Of a DNA stretch of 64,000 nucleotides, positions 1-7,891 are shown one piece after another. Source of the stretch: Bacillota bacterium (lineage in GTDB: Bacteria; Bacillota; Clostridia; Clostridiales; Clostridiaceae); contig JAEXLD010000037.1 in the NCBI GenBank assembly GCA_023445445.1, forward strand, positions 7,110 to 71,109, in the 5' to 3' direction. Made by a program: the position numbers and the translations under genes. The notes under the pieces are model-generated. The model worked only from the letters and a program-made list of their open reading frames with translations, made no database searches and had not been told where the DNA came from. Position 1 is the stretch's first letter, and each line of letters begins with the position of its first letter.

Positions 1-770
1 ATTATAAAAATACTATTGTAGAACAAAGGTTAACAGCAAGTAACATAGACCCTTCAATATTGAAACCTTTTGAAGTTAATGTTAAATCTGGAATCAGTGC
101 AGATAGTGAAAATGTAAATACCATGGCTTCCATGCTACTTACTATGATACCAACACTTATAATAGTATTAATGGTATCTTCAACTGTTGGTATGGCAGCT
201 GACTTAGGAGCCGGAGAGAAGGAAAGATTCACTTTTGAGCCATTACTTTCAACTTCTGCAAAAAGATCTTCTTTACTTTGGGGTAAAATTTCAGCCTTAT
301 GCACAATATCCTTTCTAGCCTTAATTGCAAATGTAGCTGCGATGGTCTTCTCAATGCAAAAATTTATGAACTTTGGAACAGGGGAAGTTCAATTTAATTT
401 ATCTCCAGCTACTATAATTGGTATGTTAGTTGTAGGTTGTTTAGTTTTAGTGGCCTTATCCGCATTACAAATTTCAGTAAGTATATATGCAAGATCAACT
501 AAAGAAGCTAATTCATACTTAGCGGCTATTACAATGCCAACTATGATTTTATCCTTCATTCCATACATGATGGATGCTAAAGGAATAAATCTAATATTCT
601 TTAATATCCCAGTAATAAACGCCATTTCATTAATGAAGGAATTTACCGTTGGAATATTCGATATTAAACACATACTTATGGTTATAGTTTGGCATATAGT
701 TTATATAATTGCAGCCATTATGTTTGCTAAATTTATGTTCTCAAAAGAAGAAGTTATATTTAGAAACTAA
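1..770 (+). CDS. ABC-2 type transporter permease, NatB-like (5' end outside window)
   Basis: The reading frame is open from the left edge (first codon at 3), so this is the C-terminal part of a larger permease rather than a gene starting at the TTG at 60. The visible 255 residues hold about six hydrophobic segments. Between the first two lies the short conserved stretch GAGEKERFTFEPLL, typical of the ABC-2/NatB family, in which a coupling helix contacts the ATPase. Family members export sodium or drugs with a separate ATPase subunit, presumably encoded upstream outside the window. A clear terminator follows at 851. The substrate cannot be read from the sequence. Confidence 0.85.
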   Translation, partial: YKNTIVEQRLTASNIDPSILKPFEVNVKSGISADSENVNTMASMLLTMIPTLIIVLMVSSTVGMAADLGAGEKERFTFEPLLSTSAKRSSLLWGKISALCTISFLALIANVAAMVFSMQKFMNFGTGEVQFNLSPATIIGMLVVGCLVLVALSALQISVSIYARSTKEANSYLAAITMPTMILSFIPYMMDAKGINLIFFNIPVINAISLMKEFTVGIFDIKHILMVIVWHIVYIIAAIMFAKFMFSKEEVIFRN

Positions 771-850
771 AGTTTTTAATGGATGTTCGATAATGCATTA
801 TGAGTAATTTAGGTTATAATTCACTTACTTGAATTATTAAGAATAAAAAG

Positions 851-886
851 GAATTCAGTGTATTCATTAACTGAATTCTTTTTTTA
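851..886 (+). terminator. Intrinsic terminator of the NatB-like gene
   Basis: GAATTCAGT pairs with ACTGAATTC across a 10-nt loop, followed by a run of seven T. Confidence 0.85.
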
Positions 887-986
887 TTATTTATTCGCAA
901 CTCAATTTACAAAATATGGTACAATTAATTATAGGTAACTACTTTTATTTATACATAATAAAAATTTTTTAAATTTGAGGGGATAT

Positions 987-1742
987 ATGTATAATATTGT
1001 TATTACAGGTGCAAATGAAGGAATAGGTTACTATTTTATAGAACAATTACTTAAAGACGGTAATAAAATCGCCGTGATAGATATAGAAACTAATAATTTA
1101 GAAAAACTTAAGATCAAATACCAAAACAACTTATTTTTTTTCAAAGTTGATGTACGGAATGAACTGGATATGAAGAGTAGCATTACAAAAATAGTTGAAG
1201 ATTTTCACACTATTGATATTGCTATTCACAATGCTTGCCTTTGTACTTTTGACATGGAAGTTGATACAAATGAAAGCACATATAGAGATATTTTTGAGGT
1301 TAACTATTTTGGAGCTTTGCGATTAGCAAAAGGTGTTTTGCCTTATATGCGTAAACAAAAAAGTGGCAAAGTTATTTTTACAAGCTCCGGCGTTGGGGTT
1401 ACAGGTTTTATTGGCATATCCCCTTATGCTTCTACAAAAGGTGCATTAGAGTCTTTAGCAAAATGCCTTAACTTAGAATATGCCAAGGATAATATATCAT
1501 TTCACATTGCCCATCCACCCTTAACTCGAACAAAATCAGCTTCACCATTGCCTGTTCCCAAAGAATTTATGGCAACTCCAGATAAAGTAGGCCAAGGGCT
1601 TGCAAAACATATAATGTCCAAACGATTTATTATCTGCCATAATTTTGGGCAAAAAATTCAAACCATTGCTTGTTATTTCTTCCCTATCAAAATGGGTAAG
1701 CTATTATCAAAAATGACAACTAGATATGTTAATAAAAAATAA
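987..1742 (+). CDS. Short-chain dehydrogenase/reductase (SDR)
   Basis: A 251-residue classical SDR. A Rossmann glycine motif TGANEGIG lies near the N-terminus, followed by the NAG-like stretch HNACLC. The catalytic Ser is in TSSGVG and YASTK carries the catalytic Tyr and Lys. It should oxidise or reduce a carbonyl/alcohol substrate with NAD(P); the substrate is unknown. An in-frame TTG exists at 975, but it sits on the GAGGGG ribosome binding site (977-982), so ATG 987 is preferred. The gene stands alone and faces the SDR at 2105 across a shared bidirectional terminator. Confidence 0.88.
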   Translation: MYNIVITGANEGIGYYFIEQLLKDGNKIAVIDIETNNLEKLKIKYQNNLFFFKVDVRNELDMKSSITKIVEDFHTIDIAIHNACLCTFDMEVDTNESTYRDIFEVNYFGALRLAKGVLPYMRKQKSGKVIFTSSGVGVTGFIGISPYASTKGALESLAKCLNLEYAKDNISFHIAHPPLTRTKSASPLPVPKEFMATPDKVGQGLAKHIMSKRFIICHNFGQKIQTIACYFFPIKMGKLLSKMTTRYVNKK

Positions 1743-1751
1743 TCTATTAGT

Positions 1752-1812
1752 AAAATAGAACTGTTTATGACACCCACGTTACTAACGTATGTCTCAAACA
1801 GCTCTATTTTTT
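1752..1812. terminator. Bidirectional terminator between convergent genes
   Basis: AAAATAGA-CTGTTT pairs with AAACAG-TCTATTTT. An inner ACGTT/AACGT helix forms a long cruciform-like hairpin with A and T runs on both sides. Confidence 0.8.
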
Positions 1813-1825
1813 CATTTATAATTTT

Positions 1826-2104
1826 TTATAACTTTCTAATTTTGTTATCAAAATTTCTAATTTCAGTCCACGTATGATAATTAGCTCCTTCTTTTGAATG
1901 GTTTTCTATAAAGTCTTCAATACTAATTTCATATGTTTCAAAGTCATTCAATTCTATTTCAATATTATTATTTATTACATTAAAGTTTGTTACTTCTCCA
2001 GTTGCTATTGATTCACTTCCATAATAAAAAACAACTCCATTTTCTATTAAGGTCTCATATAATTCTAGAATTTCCTCTTTTAGATTTTCTTCCAATAGTA
2101 TCAC
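1826..2104 (-). CDS. Small acidic protein of unknown function
   Basis: A 92-residue protein starting at GTG. That GTG follows directly on the TAG stop of the SDR gene upstream on the same strand, so the two are probably translationally coupled. It is rich in Glu, Asp and Asn, with a probable N-terminal helix (EENLKEEILELYETL) and then alternating hydrophobic/acidic stretches suggesting beta strands. There is no Cys pair, signal peptide or membrane segment. I do not recognise a family. Tight coupling to the SDR is the only clue to function. Confidence 0.6.
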   Translation of the reverse strand: MILLEENLKEEILELYETLIENGVVFYYGSESIATGEVTNFNVINNNIEIELNDFETYEISIEDFIENHSKEGANYHTWTEIRNFDNKIRKL

Positions 2105-2890
2105 CTAACCCTTGTTCATCATTAATATTATTTTTCTAGATAAACTTCTAGGTATAAATTTATTAAAAGCTATAATTAGCTTATTTCTAAATCCAGGAAT
2201 TATTATAAGTTTTCCTTTTTTAAAATCCTTATAAGCAATTTTAGCTACTTCCTTTGGCGTCATTAATGCTTTTTTAGCAGACTCCTTTTTCTTTATACCA
2301 GACCTTTCTTGAAAATTAGTTCTTACAGGCCCTGGGCATAAACAACTTATTTTAATATTATTTCCCTTTACTTCTTCATATAATGCTTCTGTGAAATTCA
2401 ATACATAGGATTTTGAAGCATAATATGTCGCCATTTTGGGCCCTGCACAAAAGGCTGCTGTAGATGCAACATTCATTATAGAACCTTCTCCATGCTGAAT
2501 CATAGCTGGTAAAAATATTTTTGTAAGTTCTGTTAACGCTCTAATATTTATATCAATTAACTTAAGCTCCCTTTCCATATCTATTTCATTTAAATATCCA
2601 AAGTAACCTACACCTGCATTATTTATTAAAATATCCACAGACAAATTATTTTTATTCACATAGTCTAATATTTTTTCACAGGAATTATTCACAGATAAAT
2701 CTACGGCAATAGTATAAACATTAATATTATATAAGCCTAATTCATCCTTCACCTCTTTTAGTTTATCTTCATTCCTTGCAACTAGAATTAAATTATTTTC
2801 ATCCTTTGCATATAGCTTAGCTAATTCATATCCTATACCAGTAGTAGCTCCCGTTATTAATACGCAACTCCTACCATATGGCTTCCCCAT
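2105..2890 (-). CDS. Short-chain dehydrogenase/reductase, DltE/YqjQ-like
   Basis: A 261-residue classical SDR. It has the cofactor motif TGATTGIG, then NNAGVG, the Ser region MNVASTAAF and the catalytic YYASK. The VARNEDKL stretch after strand 2 suits NADP-type members. The C-terminal tail is basic and hydrophobic (KLIIAFNKFIPRSL), as in SDRs that sit at membranes and act on lipid-like ketones. Start ATG has GGAGG nine bases upstream. It forms a two-gene unit with the small acidic ORF at 1826. Substrate unknown. Confidence 0.88.
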   Translation of the reverse strand: MGKPYGRSCVLITGATTGIGYELAKLYAKDENNLILVARNEDKLKEVKDELGLYNINVYTIAVDLSVNNSCEKILDYVNKNNLSVDILINNAGVGYFGYLNEIDMERELKLIDINIRALTELTKIFLPAMIQHGEGSIMNVASTAAFCAGPKMATYYASKSYVLNFTEALYEEVKGNNIKISCLCPGPVRTNFQERSGIKKKESAKKALMTPKEVAKIAYKDFKKGKLIIIPGFRNKLIIAFNKFIPRSLSRKIILMMNKG

Positions 2891-3029
2891 AAAATTTCCT
2901 CCACTTATTTTTATAATAATAAACTTTAATTTTTAATATATCATATTGTACTTTAAATATAAATATTATTATCTTTTGAATCTCCCATTAATATTTTGAT
3001 ATAATTATTTTATATTAACTACAAATAAA

Positions 3030-3069
3030 AATAAGGTGAAATATCCTTAAGTTGATATTTCACCTTATT
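3030..3069 (-). terminator. Intrinsic terminator of the NCS2 permease gene
   Basis: On the minus strand AATAAGGTGAAATATC pairs with GATATTTCACCTTATT, a 16-bp stem followed by TTTATTTG. It lies about 27 bases after the permease stop. Confidence 0.85.
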
Positions 3070-3095
3070 AAAATTTCCATTCTATTTATCTATAT

Positions 3096-4487
3096 TTACA
3101 GTGCACCTATTATGAAGTTAATTATGAACAATCCACTTACTACATACATTATTGGATGCACATCTTTAGCTTCTTTCTTAACTACTTTAGCTAAGCAATA
3201 TGCTATAAATCCAGCTGCCACACCATTTGAAATGCTTCCTGTAAAAGGCATAAATGTTACTACAAAGAATGCTGGCATAGCTACTTCAAATTCGCTCCAG
3301 TCAATATTCTTGAAGGATTCCATCATTAAGACACCTACTACTATTAAAGCTGGAGCTGTTGCTGCTGATGGTACCATTCCCATTACTGGTGCTATGAATA
3401 ATGATAATAAGAATAATACTGCTACTGTAACTGAAGTTAATCCAGTTCTTCCACCTTCTCCAATTCCTGCTGCACTTTCAACATAAGTTGTTGTATTGCT
3501 TGTACCTAAAAGTGCTCCAATTGAAGTTGCTGTTGCATCTGCAAATAAAGCTCTTTCTAATTTTGATGAGAAATTATTTTCACTTTCAAATAACTTTTCA
3601 TCATTATCATCAAATATTCCTGCTTTTCTTCCAGTTCCTAAGAATGTACCGATAGTATCAAAAGTATCTGATAAAGAAAATGCAAATATAGTTATTAATA
3701 CTAGAGATATTTTAGATGGATCACTAAATAACCCTGCAAAATCTAATTTAAAGAATGTTGGTGCTATACTTGGAATTCCAAATGAAATTTGTGAAAAATC
3801 AGGAACCTGTGTTACATCCATGAATATACCAATAACTGTAGTTATAAGAATTCCAAATAAAATTGATCCCTTAACTTTAAGTAACATTAATATAATTGTA
3901 ATTACTAATCCTATTAGAGCTAATACAGCTATTGGATCCTTAAAATTAGTCATTGCTAAGTTTACGCTATTAAATACTGTTGAACCTTCTGATGCAGCAA
4001 TTTGATTAGCAGCATCACCAGTGAAAGTAATAAAGTGTGCTTGTTTAATTCCTAAAAATGCAATAAATAAGCCTATACCACCTGAAATTGCATATTGAAG
4101 TGAATGAGGAATAGCTTGTATTATCATTTTTCTTATTTTAGTAGTGGTAATAATTATATTAATAATTCCGCAAATAAATACCATAGCTAATGCTTGTTGC
4201 CATGTAAATCCTAATCCTAATACTACTGTAAAAGTGAAAAATGCATTTAATCCCATTCCTGGAGCTTGTGCAAAAGGTACATTAGCTACTAATCCCATTA
4301 CAAGGGTTCCTATTGCTGCTGCAATAATAGTAGCTACAAAAACTGCATTTTTATCCATTCCAGCTATTGATAAAATAGATGGATTTACGAATAAGATATA
4401 TGCCATTGTTAGAAATGTTGTTAATCCTGCCATTAGCTCGGTCTTAACATCTGTGCCATTTTCCTTAAGTTTAAAAAACTTTTCCAT
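3096..4487 (-). CDS. NCS2 family purine (hypoxanthine/guanine/adenine) permease, AzgA/PbuG-like
   Basis: A 463-residue membrane protein with roughly 12-14 hydrophobic segments. It opens with the AzgA/PbuG-type cytoplasmic lead TDVKTELMAGLTTFLTMAYI and contains the family substrate-site signatures APGMGLNAFF and FFKLDFAG. FSLSDTFDTIGTFLG matches transmembrane helix 8 of purine-cation symporters. The likely role is proton-coupled uptake of purine bases at the cell membrane. It is transcribed alone. Upstream lies an unusually long hairpin (4615-4664) that may be regulatory. RBS AGAGG precedes the ATG. Confidence 0.92.
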   Translation of the reverse strand: MEKFFKLKENGTDVKTELMAGLTTFLTMAYILFVNPSILSIAGMDKNAVFVATIIAAAIGTLVMGLVANVPFAQAPGMGLNAFFTFTVVLGLGFTWQQALAMVFICGIINIIITTTKIRKMIIQAIPHSLQYAISGGIGLFIAFLGIKQAHFITFTGDAANQIAASEGSTVFNSVNLAMTNFKDPIAVLALIGLVITIILMLLKVKGSILFGILITTVIGIFMDVTQVPDFSQISFGIPSIAPTFFKLDFAGLFSDPSKISLVLITIFAFSLSDTFDTIGTFLGTGRKAGIFDDNDEKLFESENNFSSKLERALFADATATSIGALLGTSNTTTYVESAAGIGEGGRTGLTSVTVAVLFLLSLFIAPVMGMVPSAATAPALIVVGVLMMESFKNIDWSEFEVAMPAFFVVTFMPFTGSISNGVAAGFIAYCLAKVVKKEAKDVHPIMYVVSGLFIINFIIGAL

Positions 4488-4614
4488 AAAAATACCTCTT
4501 TCATAATCGAATATTATATTATCATATTATCATTTCGTTCGTAATTAAGCAATGTTTTTTTTGTCTTTTTTTTATAAATTACCATTTTAGTAGTATATTA
4601 TAGCTTCTAACCTC

Positions 4615-4664
4615 ATAAATACGAATATTTAACCTTGGTGTTAGGTATTAATATTTGTATTTAT
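4615..4664. promoter_or_regulatory. Long near-perfect inverted repeat upstream of the purine permease
   Basis: A 15-nt arm starting ATAAATACGAATATT is matched by AATATTTGTATTTAT; an inner ACCT/AGGT closes a TGGTGTT loop. There is no T run. The arms carry CGAA and its variant CAAA in inverted orientation, resembling paired PurBoxes of PurR regulons. A further CGAACGAA lies at 4532-4539 on the minus strand. Whether this is a PurR operator or an RNA structure cannot be decided here. Confidence 0.4.
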
Positions 4665-4749
4665 ATAAAATATTTTTGGAAAGTATACTTATAATAAAAA
4701 TGAAATTATACAATTAATTTTTTAGAAACTAATCTAGAGTCTTAAAATT

Positions 4750-4784
4750 TAAAAATAAAAAGAAGCCGTATCAAAACAGCTTCC
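4750..4784 (-). terminator. Intrinsic terminator of the YdcF-like gene
   Basis: On the minus strand GAAGC and GCTTC close a hairpin followed by TTTTTATTTTT, about 22 bases past the stop at 4806. Confidence 0.75.
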
Positions 4785-4805
4785 TAATTATTTAATTTCT
4801 TCATT

Positions 4806-5495
4806 CTATTCCTCATCTTCTGTTACTCTTCCGTCAGAATTACCTACAGGAATAGCTTCCCCTAAAAACTTAGGTTCTGGCTTTAAAATATTTACATAAG
4901 CAAAATCCTTTAATTGAGCTAATAGCTCTCGTTTCTTATAGCTATCCATTAATTGATATTCTCTTATATCAGATTTTACACCATAAGCATCTATACCTAG
5001 TTTTCTTGCTATATATAAGGCTCTTGGCAAATGGTATTCATTAGTAACTATAACAGCTTTATCTACCTTAAAAATTTCTTTAGCTCTATACATGGTATCA
5101 TAGGTACTGAAGCCTGCATGATCCATGAAAATAAGTTTTTCATCTACATCACCATTCATAATGTATTCCTTCATAGCCCTAACCTCGTTATACTCTTCTC
5201 TTCCATGGTCCCCACTTAAAATAAAAGTATTTCCAAGGCCAGCCTTATAAACTTCTAATGATGTTTCTAGTCTATCAGACAAAATATCAGAAGGTGTTCC
5301 ATCACCTCTAACTCCTGCTCCAAGAACTATTATTGCATCATTTCCACTAGGAATATCTTCAATATTATAAATATACTTTTTATAACTATTTACTATTGTA
5401 ATGGCAATACTTATCATTATTATAGTTATTACCATTAAAGATATAAATATTCCCATAACCCTTTTCCCCCGCTTATTTAATTTAATTTTCCTCAT
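4806..5495 (-). CDS. YdcF/SanA (DUF218) family membrane-anchored protein
   Basis: A 229-residue protein with one N-terminal membrane helix (about residues 14-35), then an extracytoplasmic DUF218 domain. The signature strand DAIIVLGAGVRGDGTPS and the downstream ILSGDHG and VTNEYHLPRA motifs are those of the YdcF/ElyC/SanA family. Members are linked to envelope integrity and cell-wall precursor handling, but the reaction is not firmly known. RBS AAGGAG precedes the ATG. The acetyltransferase gene ends only 14 bases upstream, so the two form an operon. Confidence 0.85.
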   Translation of the reverse strand: MRKIKLNKRGKRVMGIFISLMVITIIMISIAITIVNSYKKYIYNIEDIPSGNDAIIVLGAGVRGDGTPSDILSDRLETSLEVYKAGLGNTFILSGDHGREEYNEVRAMKEYIMNGDVDEKLIFMDHAGFSTYDTMYRAKEIFKVDKAVIVTNEYHLPRALYIARKLGIDAYGVKSDIREYQLMDSYKKRELLAQLKDFAYVNILKPEPKFLGEAIPVGNSDGRVTEDEE

Positions 5496-5509
5496 AAATT
5501 CTCCTTATA

Positions 5510-5974
5510 TTATATTCTAAATTTCATTTTTACGTGAGGTATTCCTGCTTCTTCATATTCCTCTGATACCTCTTTAAAACCCACAGATATGTATAAATTT
5601 TTAATATAACTTTGAGCAGATAATGTTATCCTATCAGTATTATAATTCTTTTTTATTTCTTCTATTGCTCTGATCATCATTTCCTTTGCTAAGCCTTTAT
5701 TTCTATATTCCTTTAAAACTAGAACCCTACCTATTGATGCTTCTTCATAAGCAAGCTCAGGTGGTAATAGCCTACAATATCCTATTACCTTTTGTCCTTT
5801 ATCATCCATAGTAAATAAATGAATACATTCTTTATCTTTATCATCAAAATCATTTTCACTAGTTATTTCTTGTTCGCAAACAAAGACTTCATATCTAGAT
5901 TTAACTATTTCGTAAAGTTCATTTATATTAAGTTTATTAAAAAACTTACAACGATATTTATATTTGTTCTTCAT
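5510..5974 (-). CDS. GNAT family N-acetyltransferase, ElaA-like
   Basis: A 154-residue single-domain GNAT enzyme. The N-terminal block ELYEIVKSRYEVFVCEQ is the hallmark of the ElaA subgroup. SIGRVLVLKEYRNKGLAKEM is strand 4 plus the acetyl-CoA-binding Q/RxxGxG/A loop (here RNKGLA). The acceptor substrate is unknown. RBS GGGG lies before the ATG. It is first gene of a two-gene unit with the YdcF-like gene. A divergent gene starts at 6160, so the 185-base gap carries both promoters. Confidence 0.88.
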   Translation of the reverse strand: MKNKYKYRCKFFNKLNINELYEIVKSRYEVFVCEQEITSENDFDDKDKECIHLFTMDDKGQKVIGYCRLLPPELAYEEASIGRVLVLKEYRNKGLAKEMMIRAIEEIKKNYNTDRITLSAQSYIKNLYISVGFKEVSEEYEEAGIPHVKMKFRI

Positions 5975-6159
5975 ATAATTCCCCTTTCAATTATTAAGTT
6001 TTTATATATCATAATTATAATATTGTTATTTTGTATTTTCCACAAATAACTAAATTTGCCCTATATCTTCTTTTAAAGTATGCTATACTCAATTAATAAG
6101 AAACTAATATGGTATTTTTTAAATAATACCATAATTTACAATTTAAAAGGAGAATAATT

Positions 6160-6411
6160 ATGCTTGAATTTAAATTTGATACTCAATTATTAATTGAAGG
6201 ACAAAACTTATCAGAAGATGACATTAATGAATATATAACTAAAAACATAGAAGGTGATTGCTTATTAGCAGTTGGCGATGAAGATTTAATAAAGGTTCAT
6301 TTCCACACTAATACTCCATGGAAACTTCTTGAGTATTGTTCTTCACTTGGAGACATTTACGATGTAGTTGTAGAAAATATGGAACGTCAAGAAAATGGGC
6401 TACAGGGTTAA
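6160..6411 (+). CDS. Stand-alone FakA/YloV C-terminal-like domain protein
   Basis: An 83-residue protein that matches only the C-terminal segment of FakA (YloV, dihydroxyacetone-kinase-like) proteins. The order is FDTQLLIEG, GDCLLAVGDEDLIKVHFHTN, then a final VENMERQ. In full FakA (about 550 residues) this part follows the DAK2 ATP-binding domain and takes part in fatty-acid phosphorylation with FakB. No DAK2 domain is encoded here. A ribosome site AAAAGGAG sits ahead of the ATG, so this is a genuine small gene, not a fragment lacking a start. It may bind or modulate FakA partners (inference). Confidence 0.75.
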   Translation: MLEFKFDTQLLIEGQNLSEDDINEYITKNIEGDCLLAVGDEDLIKVHFHTNTPWKLLEYCSSLGDIYDVVVENMERQENGLQG

Positions 6412-6500
6412 GTAATAAGTAACAGTTAATAAGTAAGAGATAATAAGTAAAATATAAAATTCTCTTACTTATTACCTTTTTAACTATTATTTTTTTAATC
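6411..6500 (+). terminator. AAGTAA-repeat tract with 14-bp hairpin after the FakA-like gene
   Basis: The tract begins at the stop codon and repeats AATAAGTAA-type units. TAATAAGTAAGAGA (6427-6440) pairs exactly with TCTCTTACTTATTA (6461-6474), followed by T-rich sequence to 6497. It can act as a terminator. A similar tract lies at 31505-31615. Confidence 0.6.
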
Positions 6501-6530
6501 AATTAATCTTATTTTGTAAGGAGATTCCTA

Positions 6531-6655
6531 ATGGAACTATGGGATATTTATGATAAAAATAGAAACTAGTTGATGATGGTAAATTTATTGATTACTGGTT
6601 TATTGAAAATTTATTTGATATTAGAAAACATAGAGGTTCAATGCGAACATTTTAA
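6531..6655 (+). pseudogene. Decayed Nudix-hydrolase-like gene remnant
   Basis: A good ribosome site (AAGGAG) precedes ATG 6531 and the peptide MELWDIYDKNRN, the usual first residues of clostridial Nudix/IPP-isomerase-like proteins, but a TAG follows at 6567. In another frame an open stretch runs on from 6566 to a stop at 6653 (containing DGKFIDYWFIE). No Nudix box (GX5EX7REUXEEXGU) remains. I read this as a deleted and frameshifted remnant. Only the first twelve codons are recognisable. Confidence 0.5.
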
Positions 6656-6659
6656 AACA

Positions 6660-6693
6660 AAAGAGCTACAAGTTATTTATACATGTAGTTCTT
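6660..6693. terminator. Hairpin after the Nudix remnant
   Basis: AAAGAGCTACA pairs with TGTAGTTCTTT (one G-U pair on the plus strand). Probably the old terminator of the decayed gene. From here to 6845 only AT-rich leader of the collagen-like gene is seen. Confidence 0.6.
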
Positions 6694-6845
6694 TACTATA
6701 ATATTTTACTTCTAAAAATACATATAATTTAATAAAAAACTTCTATAGTAGCTTTTTCAGCAATTTATTAAATCCTTATAGAACAAATAAATCTCTAGTG
6801 AATATATTAGTCATATAACAGTTATTTATTATAGTTAGGAGGCTT

Positions 6846-7673
6846 ATGATTAAACGAAATAGTTCATCCACCACAATAGATTACTTTATTAATGGGGAAA
6901 AATATACTTTTTGGAAACGTACTGGAGACACATGTTCAAATCATTTTTATATAAGGGAGGATAATTGTAGAGTGAATAGAGATGAAAATTGTTTTAGAAA
7001 TAAATGTTCTTGTTTCCATGATTGTTGTCCTGGCCCTCAAGGACCTTCAGGGCAACCAGGAGCACCAGGACAACCAGGAGCACCAGGAGCACCGGGCGCA
7101 CCAGGAGCACCAGGACTTCCAGGACCTCCAGGACCTCCAGGACCTGCTGGTGGTAGTGAATGTGAATGTTGTTTAGCTGGGTTAAGAGCAGTTTTAGGTT
7201 ATTTGAAAGCTGTTGGTGCTTCTGATATAAGAATAGAAACAATAGCGCCTCAACCAGCTGCTGAAAACGTAAGCATAGTAAGATTTTTCCCAGATGCAAA
7301 TGCTTCATCTACAGCACTTTTAGTAGAACTTTCAAATGGGGTAATTGTATCAATTTGTGAAATAGAATTGATAAAAAGTGCTAGCTTAGTTGATGCATCT
7401 CCTGATATGGTCCCTGATGCTTTAAAACTTTTATTAGATAATACTCTAGCACAAATTCCAGATTCCTGTAAAAACTGCTGCCAAGAAGAGTTAAGGAAGC
7501 TATTTGAAAGTAATATTGGGAATCAAGTTTCTAATGTAGATACAAATAGAAATAATGTTATTTCAGGAAATAATACTGTATTAGCTACTGGCGCAGCCTT
7601 AGCTTTAATAAATACTCCTGGACAAGGAGCATCAGCAGTTAATTTATGCTTTGTATCGTCTGTTAAGTTTTAA
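6846..7673 (+). CDS. Collagen-like protein, probable exosporium/spore-surface (BclA-like)
   Basis: A 275-residue protein in three parts. Residues 1-61 are Cys-rich (six Cys) with no signal peptide. Residues 63-102 are 13 collagen triplets of the GAP, GQP, GPP type. Residues 104-275 form a globular domain opening with the Cys cluster CECC and containing NCC near residue 216. This layout resembles BclA-type spore surface glycoproteins, where the triplets form the hair-like stalk and the C-terminal domain trimerises; the Cys clusters could crosslink it. RBS AGGAGG precedes the ATG. No partner genes are adjacent. Expression in the mother cell late in sporulation is inferred, not seen. Confidence 0.8.
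   Translation: MIKRNSSSTTIDYFINGEKYTFWKRTGDTCSNHFYIREDNCRVNRDENCFRNKCSCFHDCCPGPQGPSGQPGAPGQPGAPGAPGAPGAPGLPGPPGPPGPAGGSECECCLAGLRAVLGYLKAVGASDIRIETIAPQPAAENVSIVRFFPDANASSTALLVELSNGVIVSICEIELIKSASLVDASPDMVPDALKLLLDNTLAQIPDSCKNCCQEELRKLFESNIGNQVSNVDTNRNNVISGNNTVLATGAALALINTPGQGASAVNLCFVSSVKF
7032..7151 (+). repeat. Collagen-triplet coding repeat
   Basis: Tandem 9-bp-type units (variants of CCAGGAGCA / CCAGGACCT) encode Gly-X-Y triplets. GC content is far above the surroundings. Such tracts change length by slippage between strains. Confidence 0.85.
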
Positions 7674-7829
7674 ATAGATTTTAATAAAAATCATGCTTAA
7701 ATTTTCTATTTATTTTAATAATATATTTTACTTAAAATCTAGATAACCATATCAATGCATTTTAATTTCAAATAATAACTAATTAAAAGGATAGATACAA
7801 ATAATAGGTGCTGAATAAGAATGAAGAAA

Positions 7830-7891
7830 GAAGAGTCGGTGATGAAACTCTTCTCTATTCATTGTTATTTATTAACGGTGCATAGCGCACC
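7830..7891 (-). terminator. Two hairpins downstream of proA
   Basis: Just past the proA stop GGTGC pairs with GCACC (7877-7891). Further on GAAGAGT pairs with ACTCTTC (7830-7853). Neither has a strong T run on the minus strand, so termination is probable but not certain. Confidence 0.5.

Noticed and set aside
3052..4506. Plus-strand open frames opposite the NCS2 permease (3052-3486, 3496-4005, 4144-4506)
   Set aside because: They are mirror frames of the permease with no ribosome sites and low-complexity composition typical of an antisense shadow.
4490..4700. Purine riboswitch before the NCS2 permease
   Set aside because: The conserved loop sequences of the purine aptamer (TATA..CCTGATAATATGG and the GTTTCTACC-like junction) are absent on the minus strand; only a simple long hairpin is seen.
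6982..7308. Frames of repetitive QEHQDNQEH or LVLLVVLVLL type within the collagen-like gene
   Set aside because: Out-of-frame readings of the collagen triplet DNA.
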